From Polynucleobacter sp. (GTDB lineage: Bacteria > Pseudomonadota > Gammaproteobacteria > Burkholderiales > Burkholderiaceae), in assembly GCA_016462905.1 (NCBI GenBank), contig JAEMSI010000013.1, forward strand, positions 5,772 through 46,435: DNA of 40,664 nt, given 5' to 3'. The notes under the pieces were generated by a model that was not told the DNA's origin, did no database searches, and saw only the letters and a list, made by a program, of their open reading frames with translations. This document shows, piece after piece, positions 27,020-36,144 of the stretch (position 1 is its first letter; every line of letters starts with the position of its first letter). The translations under genes and the position numbers were made by a program.

Positions 27020-29800
27020 ATGGTACTAGGTCTCATTAAAACACTGGTCGGAAGTAGTAACGACCGACTTCTCAAGCAATATCGCAAGGTTGTTGATCGA
27101 GTCAACTCCCTTGAGCCTGCCATGCAAAGCTTGGACGATGCTGGATTGCAAGCAAAAACGACCGAGTTTAAGCAACGCTTGCAGTCTGGCGAGTCACTCG
27201 ATAATTTAACGGCTGAAGCGTTTGCGGTGGTGCGTGAGGCGAGTGTTCGGGTAATGAAAATGCGTCATTTTGACGTCCAAATCATGGGGGGTCTCGCCCT
27301 TCATCAAGGCAAAATTGCAGAAATGGGAACGGGTGAAGGCAAAACCTTAACCGCTACTTTGCCAGTGTATTTAAACGCATTATTGGGCCAAGGTGTTCAC
27401 GTTGTCACAGTCAATGATTATTTGGCGCAGCGCGATGCGGAATGGATGTCAACCCTCTATCATTTTCTGGGTTTAAGTGTCGGCACCAATCTATCGCAAA
27501 TGGACCACGAGGCTAAGCAAGCTGCGTATGCTTCCGATATCACTTATGGAACCAATAATGAGTTTGGTTTTGATTATTTACGCGACAACATGGTTCAAGA
27601 TGTGGGCCAACGGGTTCAGCGGCAATTAAGTTATGCGATTGTCGATGAAGTCGATTCGATCTTAATTGACGAGGCCAGAACACCCCTGATTATTTCTGGA
27701 CAAGCCGAAGATCATACCGATCTCTACATAAAAATGAATGACTTACCCAGTCGTTTAGAAAAACAAATTGGCGAAGACAAATTAGACGGTACTGTCGTTG
27801 AAAAACCGGGTGACTATTGGGTTGATGAAAAATCGCAACAGGTTTACTTAACCGAAAGTGGTCACGAAAAAGCTGAGCAGATTTTGGCTGAAATCGGTTT
27901 GCTTAATGAGGGCGATTCTTTATATGCCCCACAGAATATTAATTTGATTCATCACGTGTACGCTGCTTTGCGAGCGCATTGCCTTTATCACCGTGACCAA
28001 CACTATGTAGTTCAGAATCAAGAAGTCATCATTGTGGATGAATTTACGGGGCGCTTAATGCAGGGGCGTCGTTGGTCTGATGGCTTGCACCAAGCAGTCG
28101 AGGCCAAAGAAAAAGTCAAAATACAAAATGAAAATCAAACCTTAGCCACGATTACGTTTCAAAATTATTTCCGCATGTATAAAAAATTAGCGGGGATGAC
28201 TGGAACTGCCGATACCGAAGCCTACGAATTTAAGGAAATTTATAAACTCGATACTGTAGTGATCCCTCCTAACCGACCGAGTCGGCGCACCGATCGTCAG
28301 GATCAAATATATAAAACCTCTGCCGAACGCTATCGGGCGGTCATCAAGGATATTCAAGATTGCTTTAGTCGCGGACAGCCAGTTTTGGTTGGTACCACCT
28401 CGATTGAAAATTCAGAATTAATTTCTAGCTTGCTGGATAAAGAAAAATTAGCACACCAAGTTTTAAATGCTAAGCAACATCAACGTGAGGCTGAAATCAT
28501 TGCGCAAGCAGGGCGCCCTAAAATGATCACGATTGCCACCAATATGGCGGGTCGCGGAACGGATATTGTTTTAGGTGGAAATGTGGCGCGGCAATCGATC
28601 TTAATTCAGGCAGATAATAATTTGGCCGATGCTGATAAAGCAAAACGAATTGCACAACTTGAAAATGAATGGCAAGGTCTACATGATCAAGTTGTCGAGG
28701 CTGGCGGACTACATATTATTGGCACTGAGCGTCACGAGAGTCGTCGAATTGATAACCAGTTAAGAGGTCGCTCAGGACGACAAGGTGACCCAGGTTCGTC
28801 TCGTTTCTATTTGTCTCTCGATGATCCCTTGCTGCGCATTTTTGCCGGTGATCGTTTGCGCGCCGTTATGGATCGACTGCGGATGCCAGAAGGTGAGGCG
28901 ATTGAAGCGGGTATGGTTACGCGTTCGATCGAATCGGCGCAGCGTAAAGTAGAAGGTCGTAACTTTGATATTCGTAAGCAATTGCTTGAATATGACGATG
29001 TTGCAAATGACCAACGTAAAGAAACCTATCGTTTGCGTAATCAAGTCTTAGAAAGTCGTGATATTGGTGATTTAGTTAGTAATTTATTAGAAGATGTTTT
29101 TCAAACAGTTTGTCGTGCTTATATCCCAGTTGAGTCGATGGAAGAGCAGTGGGATATTGTTGGCTTAGAAAAAGCCTTGACCGACGATTGGGATCTAAAA
29201 ATCAACTTACAAAGCTGGATTGAGGCGGCCGATCAGTTGGATGATGAAACCATTATTGAGCATGTCCTTACTCAGGCGAAAGCCGCGTATCAAGATAAAG
29301 TAAATCTCACCGGTAGAGAATCATTTGCTGGATTTGAACGCTCGATGATGCTTTACAGCTTAGATACCCATTGGCGTGAGCACTTGGCTGCCTTAGATCG
29401 TTTACGGCAGGGGATTCATTTGCGTGGCTACGCACAAAAAGATCCGAAGCAAGAGTATCGCCGAGAAGCTTTTGAGCTTTATGCTGAATTGCTGGACGTG
29501 ATTAAAAACGATGTAGTTAAAACGATTTTCACAGTTAAGATTCGCGATGCTGAACAGTTAAATGAGGCATCAGAATCGATGATTGATGATGCGGCTCAGA
29601 TTAAAGGGCTCCAATATCAACATTCTGATGCGGGTAGCGCCTTGGGCGGTGGCTCAGCAGAATCAGGATTAGGTTTGGAGCAAGTTGAGCACGATATCGT
29701 AGTTGTTTCCGAGCGAGAAGGCCCCAAGATTGGACGCAATGAACCTTGCCATTGTGGGAGTGGAAAAAAATACAAACATTGTCACGGCAAGGTCGCTTAA
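27020..29800 (+). CDS. secA: preprotein translocase ATPase SecA
   Basis: Motor of the Sec pathway that pushes unfolded preproteins through SecYEG. From the ATG at 27020 the protein has 926 residues and begins [20 protein letters not shown]. Its Walker A lysine (MGTGEGKT) then falls at 108, as in E. coli SecA, which argues against the in-frame ATG at 26984. [19 protein letters not shown] is the DEAD-like region, [13 protein letters not shown] and [13 protein letters not shown] the helicase motifs, and the C-terminal [12 protein letters not shown] the zinc/SecB tail. No convincing ribosome binding site precedes 27020. secM and its arrest peptide are absent. Confidence 0.96.
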   Translation: MVLGLIKTLVGSSNDRLLKQYRKVVDRVNSLEPAMQSLDDAGLQAKTTEFKQRLQSGESLDNLTAEAFAVVREASVRVMKMRHFDVQIMGGLALHQGKIAEMGTGEGKTLTATLPVYLNALLGQGVHVVTVNDYLAQRDAEWMSTLYHFLGLSVGTNLSQMDHEAKQAAYASDITYGTNNEFGFDYLRDNMVQDVGQRVQRQLSYAIVDEVDSILIDEARTPLIISGQAEDHTDLYIKMNDLPSRLEKQIGEDKLDGTVVEKPGDYWVDEKSQQVYLTESGHEKAEQILAEIGLLNEGDSLYAPQNINLIHHVYAALRAHCLYHRDQHYVVQNQEVIIVDEFTGRLMQGRRWSDGLHQAVEAKEKVKIQNENQTLATITFQNYFRMYKKLAGMTGTADTEAYEFKEIYKLDTVVIPPNRPSRRTDRQDQIYKTSAERYRAVIKDIQDCFSRGQPVLVGTTSIENSELISSLLDKEKLAHQVLNAKQHQREAEIIAQAGRPKMITIATNMAGRGTDIVLGGNVARQSILIQADNNLADADKAKRIAQLENEWQGLHDQVVEAGGLHIIGTERHESRRIDNQLRGRSGRQGDPGSSRFYLSLDDPLLRIFAGDRLRAVMDRLRMPEGEAIEAGMVTRSIESAQRKVEGRNFDIRKQLLEYDDVANDQRKETYRLRNQVLESRDIGDLVSNLLEDVFQTVCRAYIPVESMEEQWDIVGLEKALTDDWDLKINLQSWIEAADQLDDETIIEHVLTQAKAAYQDKVNLTGRESFAGFERSMMLYSLDTHWREHLAALDRLRQGIHLRGYAQKDPKQEYRREAFELYAELLDVIKNDVVKTIFTVKIRDAEQLNEASESMIDDAAQIKGLQYQHSDAGSALGGGSAESGLGLEQVEHDIVVVSEREGPKIGRNEPCHCGSGKKYKHCHGKVA

Positions 29801-29806
29801 TTTAAC

Positions 29807-31036
29807 ATGCCAGTAAATCTAGCTTTGCCAATGAAAGGTGATTTAAAGCCAATTCATGGCGTTCGTCTTGGTATTGCCGAGGCAGGAATCAAGCGGCCTA
29901 ATCGAAAAGATATTCTGTTGATTGAGTTAGCCTTGGGCTCAACCGTCTCTGGTGTTTTTACAAAAAACCGTTTCTGTGCGGCACCGGTGCAGGTATGCCG
30001 TGAACATTTAGCTCAAAAAAATGACCCGATTCGTACTCTGATTGTGAATACGGGTAATGCGAATGCAGGCACTGGCGAGGAAGGCATGCGTCGTGCTCGG
30101 GCAAGTTGTGATGCTCTGGCTCAACAAATGAATTTAAAGCCACACCAAATCTTGCCATTTTCTACGGGAGTTATTTTAGAGCCCTTGCCGATTGATAAGA
30201 TACTGGCCGCCCTTCCCAGTGCGATCAGAAACCTGAAGGAAGATGACTGGTATTCGGCTGCCGAAGCAATCATGACAACCGATACACAGCCCAAAGCAGC
30301 ATCCTTACAGATTAATACACCCGAAGGTCTTATTACCTTAACGGGAATTTGTAAAGGTGCAGGCATGATTCATCCGAATATGGCCACCATGTTGGGCTTC
30401 ATCGCAACCGATGCTGCAGTCAATCAAACCTTGTTAAGTCAGTTGACTCAAGAGGCTGCCGATCTTTCATTTAACTCGATTACGATTGACGGAGATACAT
30501 CGACGAATGATTCCTTCATCGTGATAGCTACTGGTCAATCTTCCGTTCGTATTGAGTCGCAAACTAGCCCCACCTTTTTGGCCTTTAAAGAAGGTTTAAT
30601 TCAGCTATCTATACTATTGGCGCAGATGATTGTAAGAGATGGCGAGGGCGCCACAAAATTGATCACAATTGAGGTCGGTGGCGGAAAAAACACCGATGAA
30701 TGTGAACGTGTCGCCAAAGCGATTGCGCATTCACCCTTAGTTAAAACCGCTTTTTTTGCAAGTGATCCTAATTTAGGCCGTATTTTGGCAGCCATTGGTT
30801 ACGCCGGAATCGATGATTTAGACGTCAGTCGCGTACAAATGTATTTGGGGGATGTTTGGGTGGCCAAGGATGGGGGGCGAAACCCAAATTATCAAGAAGC
30901 AGATGGTCAGCGCGTCATGAAAGAATCCGAAATTACAGTCAAAATTAATTTAGGTCGCGGGGATGCAAGCCGTACTATTTGGACCTGTGATTTATCGCAT
31001 GAATATGTTTCCATTAATGCAGATTATCGATCTTAG
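29807..31036 (+). CDS. argJ: bifunctional glutamate N-acetyltransferase / amino-acid acetyltransferase
   Basis: Moves acetyl groups from N-acetylornithine to glutamate, closing the cyclic arginine pathway, and may also use acetyl-CoA. The 409-residue precursor has NTGNANAGTG near 81 and the self-cleavage site [15 protein letters not shown] with the nucleophile Thr at about 194, which splits it into alpha and beta chains. The C-terminus (SINADYRS) matches the family. It starts 6 bases after secA, so the two are probably co-transcribed. Confidence 0.95.
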   Translation: MPVNLALPMKGDLKPIHGVRLGIAEAGIKRPNRKDILLIELALGSTVSGVFTKNRFCAAPVQVCREHLAQKNDPIRTLIVNTGNANAGTGEEGMRRARASCDALAQQMNLKPHQILPFSTGVILEPLPIDKILAALPSAIRNLKEDDWYSAAEAIMTTDTQPKAASLQINTPEGLITLTGICKGAGMIHPNMATMLGFIATDAAVNQTLLSQLTQEAADLSFNSITIDGDTSTNDSFIVIATGQSSVRIESQTSPTFLAFKEGLIQLSILLAQMIVRDGEGATKLITIEVGGGKNTDECERVAKAIAHSPLVKTAFFASDPNLGRILAAIGYAGIDDLDVSRVQMYLGDVWVAKDGGRNPNYQEADGQRVMKESEITVKINLGRGDASRTIWTCDLSHEYVSINADYRS

Positions 31037-31065
31037 ATTATCGACTTCTAAGCTAGAGCGATAAT
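31021..31065 (+). repeat. tandem decamer and hairpin filling the argJ/DUF815 gap
   Basis: AGATTATCGA occurs at 31021-31030 (last argJ codons) and again at 31035-31044 (across and after the stop). ATTATCG of the second copy (31037-31043) pairs perfectly with CGATAAT (31059-31065). An inner TCTA-AGC-TAGA stem (31047-31057) extends the hairpin to about 12 bp with two bulged bases. There is no T-run. The hairpin ends 6 bases before the next start codon. Confidence 0.55.
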
Positions 31066-31071
31066 GTCAAT

Positions 31072-31935
31072 ATGAATGAAAAATTAGACCGCTTACTAGA
31101 GCATCTCGAAACATTTTTGCCTAAGCCTTTAAGTGAAAATGACTGGAAGACGTCCCCCGCTTTTCGTTGGAGACGACGCGATAGTATTTTTGGCAAGATT
31201 GGATTCTTACAACCTGTAAAACACCTAGCAAGTATCCGTTTTGATGATTTAAAACATATTGATCGTCAACGAGATGCAATTCGGGAAAATACCGCTCACT
31301 TTGTAGAAAAAAAACCTGCGAATAATATTTTATTAACTGGGGCTAGGGGAACAGGTAAGTCCTCCCTAATCAAAGCTTGTTTGCAGGAGTTTGCTAAAGA
31401 TGGTTTGCGTCTGGTTGAGGTCGATAAAAATGATCTAGCTGATCTAGCCGATATTACCGAATTGCTTGGGTCGCGCCCTGAGCGTTTTATTATTTTCTGC
31501 GACGATCTGTCTTTCGAAGAAGGTGAGTCAGGATATAAATCCATGAAATCGGCTTTGGACGGTTCAATTTCTGCTCAAGTCGATAATATTTTAATTTATG
31601 CAACCTCAAATCGTCGCCATCTTTTGCCTGAATATATGAAAGATAATGAAACGTATGTTCATACCGATGACGGTGAGATTCATCCCGGTGAAGTCGTTGA
31701 AGAAAAAATTTCGCTATCAGAACGTTTCGGCTTATGGCTATCTTTTTATCCGCCAAAGCAAGATGAATATTTGGCCATCGTTGCCCATTGGTTAGCGCAT
31801 TTTGGTTTAAGTCAGGCGCAAATTGATGGAGCCCGATCAGAGTCTTTAGTTTGGGCTTTGGAAAGAGGTTCCCGCTCAGGTCGGGTGGCGTGGCAATTTG
31901 CTAAGCATTGGGCTGGCAAAAATTTAAAAAAATAA
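31072..31935 (+). CDS. AAA-type ATPase, DUF815 family
   Basis: A 287-residue P-loop ATPase of unknown cellular role. Walker A is GARGTGKSS at 90-98, Walker B FIIFCDDLSF at about 139-148, and a sensor-like YATSNRRHLLPEYM follows near 176; DDGEIHPGE and LSERFGLWLSFYPP are family hallmarks. The N-terminal 80 residues lack clear motifs. The gene sits between argJ and mutT in many Betaproteobacteria. No substrate or partner can be read from the sequence. Confidence 0.85.
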   Translation: MNEKLDRLLEHLETFLPKPLSENDWKTSPAFRWRRRDSIFGKIGFLQPVKHLASIRFDDLKHIDRQRDAIRENTAHFVEKKPANNILLTGARGTGKSSLIKACLQEFAKDGLRLVEVDKNDLADLADITELLGSRPERFIIFCDDLSFEEGESGYKSMKSALDGSISAQVDNILIYATSNRRHLLPEYMKDNETYVHTDDGEIHPGEVVEEKISLSERFGLWLSFYPPKQDEYLAIVAHWLAHFGLSQAQIDGARSESLVWALERGSRSGRVAWQFAKHWAGKNLKK

Positions 31936-31945
31936 ATTTTGTTAT

Positions 31946-32380
31946 ATGCCTAAGGTGGTTGAAGTTGCGGTTGGCATACTTCTCAAGGAACAGCAAGGGC
32001 AATTTTTTTATTTATTAGGCAAGCGACCATCTGGAAAGCCTTATGAGGGCTACTGGGAGTTTCCAGGTGGAAAAATTGAGTCTGGCGAGACTGTGGACAT
32101 GGCTCTATCCCGAGAGCTTCAAGAAGAATTAGGTATTCAGATTCATTGCTCAACTAAATTAGAAGAATTAATGGTGCTTGAGCATGATTACCCCCATGCT
32201 TACGTGCGCCTATATGTTTTGATCGTCAAGGATTGGGATGGTGAGCCAACAGGTTTGGAGCAACAGGAACTTTATTGGCAAAGCCTTTCAGAGCCAAATC
32301 TTGAAACTCAAACTCTTTTACCTGCGGCCCTGCCAATGATTGAGGCCCTAAAAACTAAAATTGGCAGAAAGTTAATTTAA
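31946..32380 (+). CDS. mutT: 8-oxo-dGTP diphosphatase / NUDIX hydrolase MutT
   Basis: Cleans oxidised nucleotides (8-oxo-dGTP to the monophosphate) and so prevents A:T to C:G mutations. In 144 residues the Nudix box G-x5-E-x7-RELQEELGI spans about 42-64, preceded by GYWEFPGGKIESG; the N-terminal VEVAVGILL strand is MutT-like. The gap to the DUF815 gene is 10 bases. The last 26 bases overlap zapD on the other strand, leaving no room for yacG, which commonly sits here. Confidence 0.9.
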   Translation: MPKVVEVAVGILLKEQQGQFFYLLGKRPSGKPYEGYWEFPGGKIESGETVDMALSRELQEELGIQIHCSTKLEELMVLEHDYPHAYVRLYVLIVKDWDGEPTGLEQQELYWQSLSEPNLETQTLLPAALPMIEALKTKIGRKLI

Positions 32381-33107
32381 AGACGGTATCGTCGTCAATT
32401 AATTTTGGTTTGAAATCTTGCTCACAGCGCATGAGGCGAATCGACACTAAATATTTATTGGCACTGATTTCAGCAAATAGGGAGGGGTCATCCAATGCAA
32501 TTCGCATCAGCTGATATACCTTACCTGAGGGCGCTTGCTGAAAAGAGCCGTGATGAGCCATCACCTCACGAGTCTCTCCAGATTCTCTGAGCAGTCTTAA
32601 AAACAAATAGCATGATTCTTGCCATGGCAACATGGGTTGGATATAGCGGTTTAATAATTCGTGACGCGAGGCGGCTGTAGCATTTTTCCAGGCATGAAAT
32701 CCAGGAAGATCAATTGGACTTGTTCCACCAGGGGTATGAGAGCGAGTTCGAATTGCATTAAGCCAATCATTTTCACCAATAATCGCACTGGGCTTGACGC
32801 TGGAATGATTCATTTTTAATGAAACCCGCTCCAGATCGGCAAGGGTTGATTGAAGTGCGTCTTGATCAACTGCCTGAGAGGTCTTTAAAGAGTAAAGACT
32901 TGCTTTTTGGCGCTCAAATTCTTTTAAAAGTAATGTTTTGATATCGCCACGGGCGCTAATATCGCAGAGATCAAATAAGGTCGTAATCGCATTGTGATGC
33001 AACTCTGGGTCATCTGAGCGAGCGAAATGAATATAGCGGCCGAATAGATACTCTAAACGGAGCATGCTTCGCACCAACTCATTAAAAGGGTATTCGTAAA
33101 TAATCAC
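32355..33107 (-). CDS. zapD: cell division protein ZapD
   Basis: FtsZ-associated protein (DUF1342) that cross-links FtsZ filaments at the Z-ring. The 250-residue sequence opens with IIYEYPFNELVRSMLRLEYLFGR and ends with DDDTVFKLTFCQF, both family hallmarks; the region is mostly helical. The start codon is GTG (33107-33105), chosen because it gives the normal family N-terminus. It follows coaE by 35 bases on the same strand. Confidence 0.93.
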   Translation of the reverse strand: MIIYEYPFNELVRSMLRLEYLFGRYIHFARSDDPELHHNAITTLFDLCDISARGDIKTLLLKEFERQKASLYSLKTSQAVDQDALQSTLADLERVSLKMNHSSVKPSAIIGENDWLNAIRTRSHTPGGTSPIDLPGFHAWKNATAASRHELLNRYIQPMLPWQESCYLFLRLLRESGETREVMAHHGSFQQAPSGKVYQLMRIALDDPSLFAEISANKYLVSIRLMRCEQDFKPKLIDDDTVFKLTFCQF

Positions 33108-33121
33108 AGAGATCTATTCTA

Positions 33122-33139
33122 TTCTGAGTCGAATCAGAA
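33122..33139 (-). repeat. short hairpin between coaE and zapD
   Basis: TTCTGA and TCAGAA form a perfect 6-bp stem with a 6-base loop in the 35-base coaE/zapD gap. No T-run follows on the minus strand, so it is not a typical terminator; RNA processing or chance are possible. Confidence 0.35.
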
Positions 33140-33142
33140 AAC

Positions 33143-33796
33143 CTATAAGCCCAGCAATTTTTGATGCAAATTTTCAGTCTGACGATGCAACTCCTCAATA
33201 CTTTGGGAATTATCGATGACGGTATTAGCTAAGGCTAGCCGAGATTCGCGACTGGCTTGGGCAGCCATGATTTGTCTAATTTCATCTCGGCTTAAATTGC
33301 TGCGCTGCATCACTCGCTGAATCCTTATTTCATCTGGGCAATCAACCACAGCAATATGATCAAGCAGCGAATTCCAAGTGCTCGATTCTGCTAAAAGTGG
33401 GATTACAAAAACGATATAAGGGGCTTTTGCTTGCAGTGCCAATCCAGCCAACCGATACGCCTCCTCACGAATTAAAGGGTGTGTAATCGACTCTAAAGCT
33501 TGCTTTTTCTGAGGATTTTGAAAAACAAAAGCTCGCATTTTATTTCGGTCTAGGGCCCCAGAATCATTCATAAATTCAGCGCCGAAAGTTGCCTTAATGA
33601 ATGGCATCGCCAATCCCTTTGGACCAGTCAGGGAATGCGCAATTTCATCGGTATCAATGATGGCCGCCCCAAGTTGTTGGAGTTTTTTGGCCACCGCGCT
33701 TTTCCCAGAACCGATGCCACCGGTTAGCCCAAGAAAAAGGGTGTTCCCCTTTTGCAGGGTTAGCTTGGAGAGCGACTTGGAATCCAAATTAGCCAT
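33143..33796 (-). CDS. coaE: dephospho-CoA kinase
   Basis: Final step of coenzyme A synthesis: phosphorylates the 3'-hydroxyl of dephospho-CoA. P-loop GLTGGIGSGKSAV lies near residues 23-35 when read from the ATG at 33796, with DTDEIAH following and DHIAVVDCP later. Length is then 217. The frame is open to an ATG at 33856, but that adds 20 residues without family character, so the later start is preferred. It lies 72 bases after pilC. Confidence 0.92.
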   Translation of the reverse strand: MANLDSKSLSKLTLQKGNTLFLGLTGGIGSGKSAVAKKLQQLGAAIIDTDEIAHSLTGPKGLAMPFIKATFGAEFMNDSGALDRNKMRAFVFQNPQKKQALESITHPLIREEAYRLAGLALQAKAPYIVFVIPLLAESSTWNSLLDHIAVVDCPDEIRIQRVMQRSNLSRDEIRQIMAAQASRESRLALANTVIDNSQSIEELHRQTENLHQKLLGL

Positions 33797-33868
33797 AGTA
33801 TTTCTATGATGCCAGTAATTACCGGGACAGTAAAAACCAAACCCAAAGTAGTGCATCGGAGAAGCTAC

Positions 33869-34966
33869 TTAAATAATCTTTCCAAGAGAGAAAATCGGTA
33901 AGTACAGTGTAATCAATAGAGCCCCAATCATGCATCCAACTCCCACAATCAGTAGGGGCTCCAGATTTTGGGTTAGTAAATCAAGTCGTATATACAAGCG
34001 TTTTTCTAAAATAATGGATCTCTTAGTGAGGGCTTCAACTAAAGAGCCACACTCGGCACTAATTTGTAAAAGCTGTTTGGTCTCACGATCAAAAAATTGA
34101 TCTTTGGGGTCTGCGTAATGAAGTGCTTTACCAATATGAAAACCAGCGGATAAATATTTGAAGAAGTTCGCATTTAAATCATGAACCAACCAATGATTAG
34201 AAGAGCGGGCGATAATTCGTATTGCATCCAGTAATGGTAACCCTGCTTTTTGTAAATAGGCTAGATGTCGGCAATACCGAGTTAATAAGGCAAGACGAAT
34301 TAATTCTCCAAGTAAGGGGAATCGGATTATGTATTGATCAAGCTGACGTTGTACGGAAATCGATTTTTTCCAAATGAAGAAAATTAAAAAAATAGTGATG
34401 AAACTGAGTAGCATCAATAAAATAAAATGATTCATTAGGAATTGAGAGAAATGAATGAGCATCAGTGTCGATAAAGGTAATTCGGCATTAAAGTTAATAA
34501 AAATTTCTTGAAAATTAGGTACAACCCAGGTCATCATTAGCAACATTAAAGAAAGAGAAGTGAATAGGGTAATACTGGGATAGCTAAGGGCTTGGCGAAT
34601 TTTTCGATCCAAAGCCATTTTCATTTCAAGTTGGTTTGCAATATCCGCAAACATGATATTTAATTGACCGGTTTGTTCGCCTAATTCAATTAGGCTGGTG
34701 AAAATAGGATTTAATTTTAGTTCCGATTCTCTGAGGCAATCGGATAGTTTTTCACCGCGCTTTAATTTATCTAAAATATCATTTAAACAGGGTAGCCAAT
34801 GGGGCGGGGCACTGTTGAAGATGAGTTGTAAGGATTGCAGCAAAGGTAATCCAGAATTTAATAAGTCTGCCATTTGTTGCGAAAAAGTCAGCTGATCTCC
34901 TCCAGAAAGCCTCTTCTTAAATCGGCCATAGACTATTTTTTTTAAATACAAAGATTGAGTTTTCAT
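33869..34966 (-). CDS. pilC: type II secretion / type IV pilus inner-membrane platform protein (PilC/GspF)
   Basis: Polytopic platform protein that couples the assembly ATPase to pilin extraction. Two T2SSF repeats are visible: LTFSQQMADLLNSGLPLLQSL near the N-terminus and CRHLAYLQKAGLPLLDAIR in the second half. Hydrophobic helices follow each, the last at the C-terminus. From the ATG at 34966 it has 365 residues and overlaps the pilB stop as ATGA; an ATG at 34996 is in frame but overlaps pilB by 34 bases. It is somewhat shorter than typical PilC at its N-terminus. Confidence 0.88.
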   Translation of the reverse strand: MKTQSLYLKKIVYGRFKKRLSGGDQLTFSQQMADLLNSGLPLLQSLQLIFNSAPPHWLPCLNDILDKLKRGEKLSDCLRESELKLNPIFTSLIELGEQTGQLNIMFADIANQLEMKMALDRKIRQALSYPSITLFTSLSLMLLMMTWVVPNFQEIFINFNAELPLSTLMLIHFSQFLMNHFILLMLLSFITIFLIFFIWKKSISVQRQLDQYIIRFPLLGELIRLALLTRYCRHLAYLQKAGLPLLDAIRIIARSSNHWLVHDLNANFFKYLSAGFHIGKALHYADPKDQFFDRETKQLLQISAECGSLVEALTKRSIILEKRLYIRLDLLTQNLEPLLIVGVGCMIGALLITLYLPIFSLGKII

Positions 34967-36144
34967 CGACCTAATGAATTTGCCTGGTTTAGACAATGAC
35001 TATCAATAACCCCTTGCTTTACGAGGATCTCGGTAGCCTCATCAAGCGAAGTAAAACCCTCATTTTGAGAAAGCCTTCTTAATTCTTGACTGCTTATTTT
35101 GTTCGTAATTTGTATGGCGAGATTGGGCGATACAGTTAAAACTTCATGAATACCAGTGCGACCGAAATAGCCATTCCCTTTGCAAACTAAGCAGTTAGTT
35201 GGGTTGCTTTTAGCATCGGGGGATAAGCAGGCTTTGCATATTTTTTTTACTAAACGTTGAGCCGTAATACAAATTAAGCAGTTTGCAATTAAATCAATTG
35301 GAATTCCAAGATACTCCAATCGATTGATTGCGGAGATGGCATCTTGCGTATGCAGAGTACTTAGCACAAGGTGACCGGTCTGAGCCGCTTGGATTGCTAA
35401 TTTAGCAGTGATTGAATCTCGTATTTCGCCAATCATAATCACATCGGGGTCTTGACGGAGTATGGCGCGAATAATGAGATCGAAATGAAGCCCCGCTTTT
35501 GGATGAAAGGCAACTTGATTTACTCCGTCTAATCGCATCTCAATGGGATCTTCAACCGAACAAATATTTCGACTGGAATCATTTAGATAGTGAAGGGCAC
35601 TGTAGAGCGTTCTTGTTTTTCCGCTCCCGGTCGGGCCGGTAACCAAAATTAGGCCATAAGGATGATTGATGGCTTTTTTAAATTGAACAAGCTGAGAAGG
35701 AAAAAATCCGAGCCGATGCAGATCTAAATCTTGTAATGAAGAAGAAAGAATTCGGAGAACTATTTTTTCTCCATAAAGCGTCGGCAAGCTTGAGACTCGG
35801 CAATCGAGATTAGGCTTATCCGCATTTAAGCCGATTCGTAAGCGCCCATCTTGTGGAAGTCGTTGCTCTGCAATATCAAGCCTAGCTAGGATTTTAATAC
35901 GAGTAACTAATCGAAGGCAAATTTCTTTTGAAAGTTCTTGGTGCAAATATAAATTCCCGTCAATCCGTAATCGAATTGGACATTGCGCTTCACCAGCCTC
36001 AATATGGATATCGCTGGCACGAGAATGAATTGATTGGCATACCAAGTCCTGCCATATTTGAATAATGAGATGATCTTGTTTTTCAAATCGTGACGTTTTC
36101 TGGTTTAAGTGATTAGCTTGAATCAACAGATTATTTTTGTTCAA
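34963..36144 (-). CDS. pilB: type IV pilus / type II secretion assembly ATPase (PilB/GspE family)
   Basis: Hexameric ATPase powering pilus assembly. Walker A GPTGSGKT is at 170-177, Walker B-like VIMIGEIRD at about 235-243, His box TGHLVLSTLHT near 256, and a zinc motif has two CxxC pairs (C303/C306 and C318/C321). Length is 393 residues: the N-terminal MshEN-type domain of full-length PilB (about 570) is missing and the protein starts just before the SRASDIHIEA domain, like compact GspE forms. It overlaps the CNNM-family gene by 14 bases and pilC by 4. Confidence 0.9.
   Translation of the reverse strand: MNKNNLLIQANHLNQKTSRFEKQDHLIIQIWQDLVCQSIHSRASDIHIEAGEAQCPIRLRIDGNLYLHQELSKEICLRLVTRIKILARLDIAEQRLPQDGRLRIGLNADKPNLDCRVSSLPTLYGEKIVLRILSSSLQDLDLHRLGFFPSQLVQFKKAINHPYGLILVTGPTGSGKTRTLYSALHYLNDSSRNICSVEDPIEMRLDGVNQVAFHPKAGLHFDLIIRAILRQDPDVIMIGEIRDSITAKLAIQAAQTGHLVLSTLHTQDAISAINRLEYLGIPIDLIANCLICITAQRLVKKICKACLSPDAKSNPTNCLVCKGNGYFGRTGIHEVLTVSPNLAIQITNKISSQELRRLSQNEGFTSLDEATEILVKQGVIDSHCLNQANSLGR

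Noticed and set aside
33122..33139. Terminator after the zapD/coaE gap hairpin
   Set aside because: There is a 6-bp stem but no T-run on the minus strand, and zapD continues directly after, so it is listed only as a hairpin.
33797..33856. Upstream extension of coaE or a small pilD remnant
   Set aside because: The 20 extra residues have no family character, and the other frames show only short hydrophobic stretches interrupted by stops; nothing matches a prepilin peptidase.
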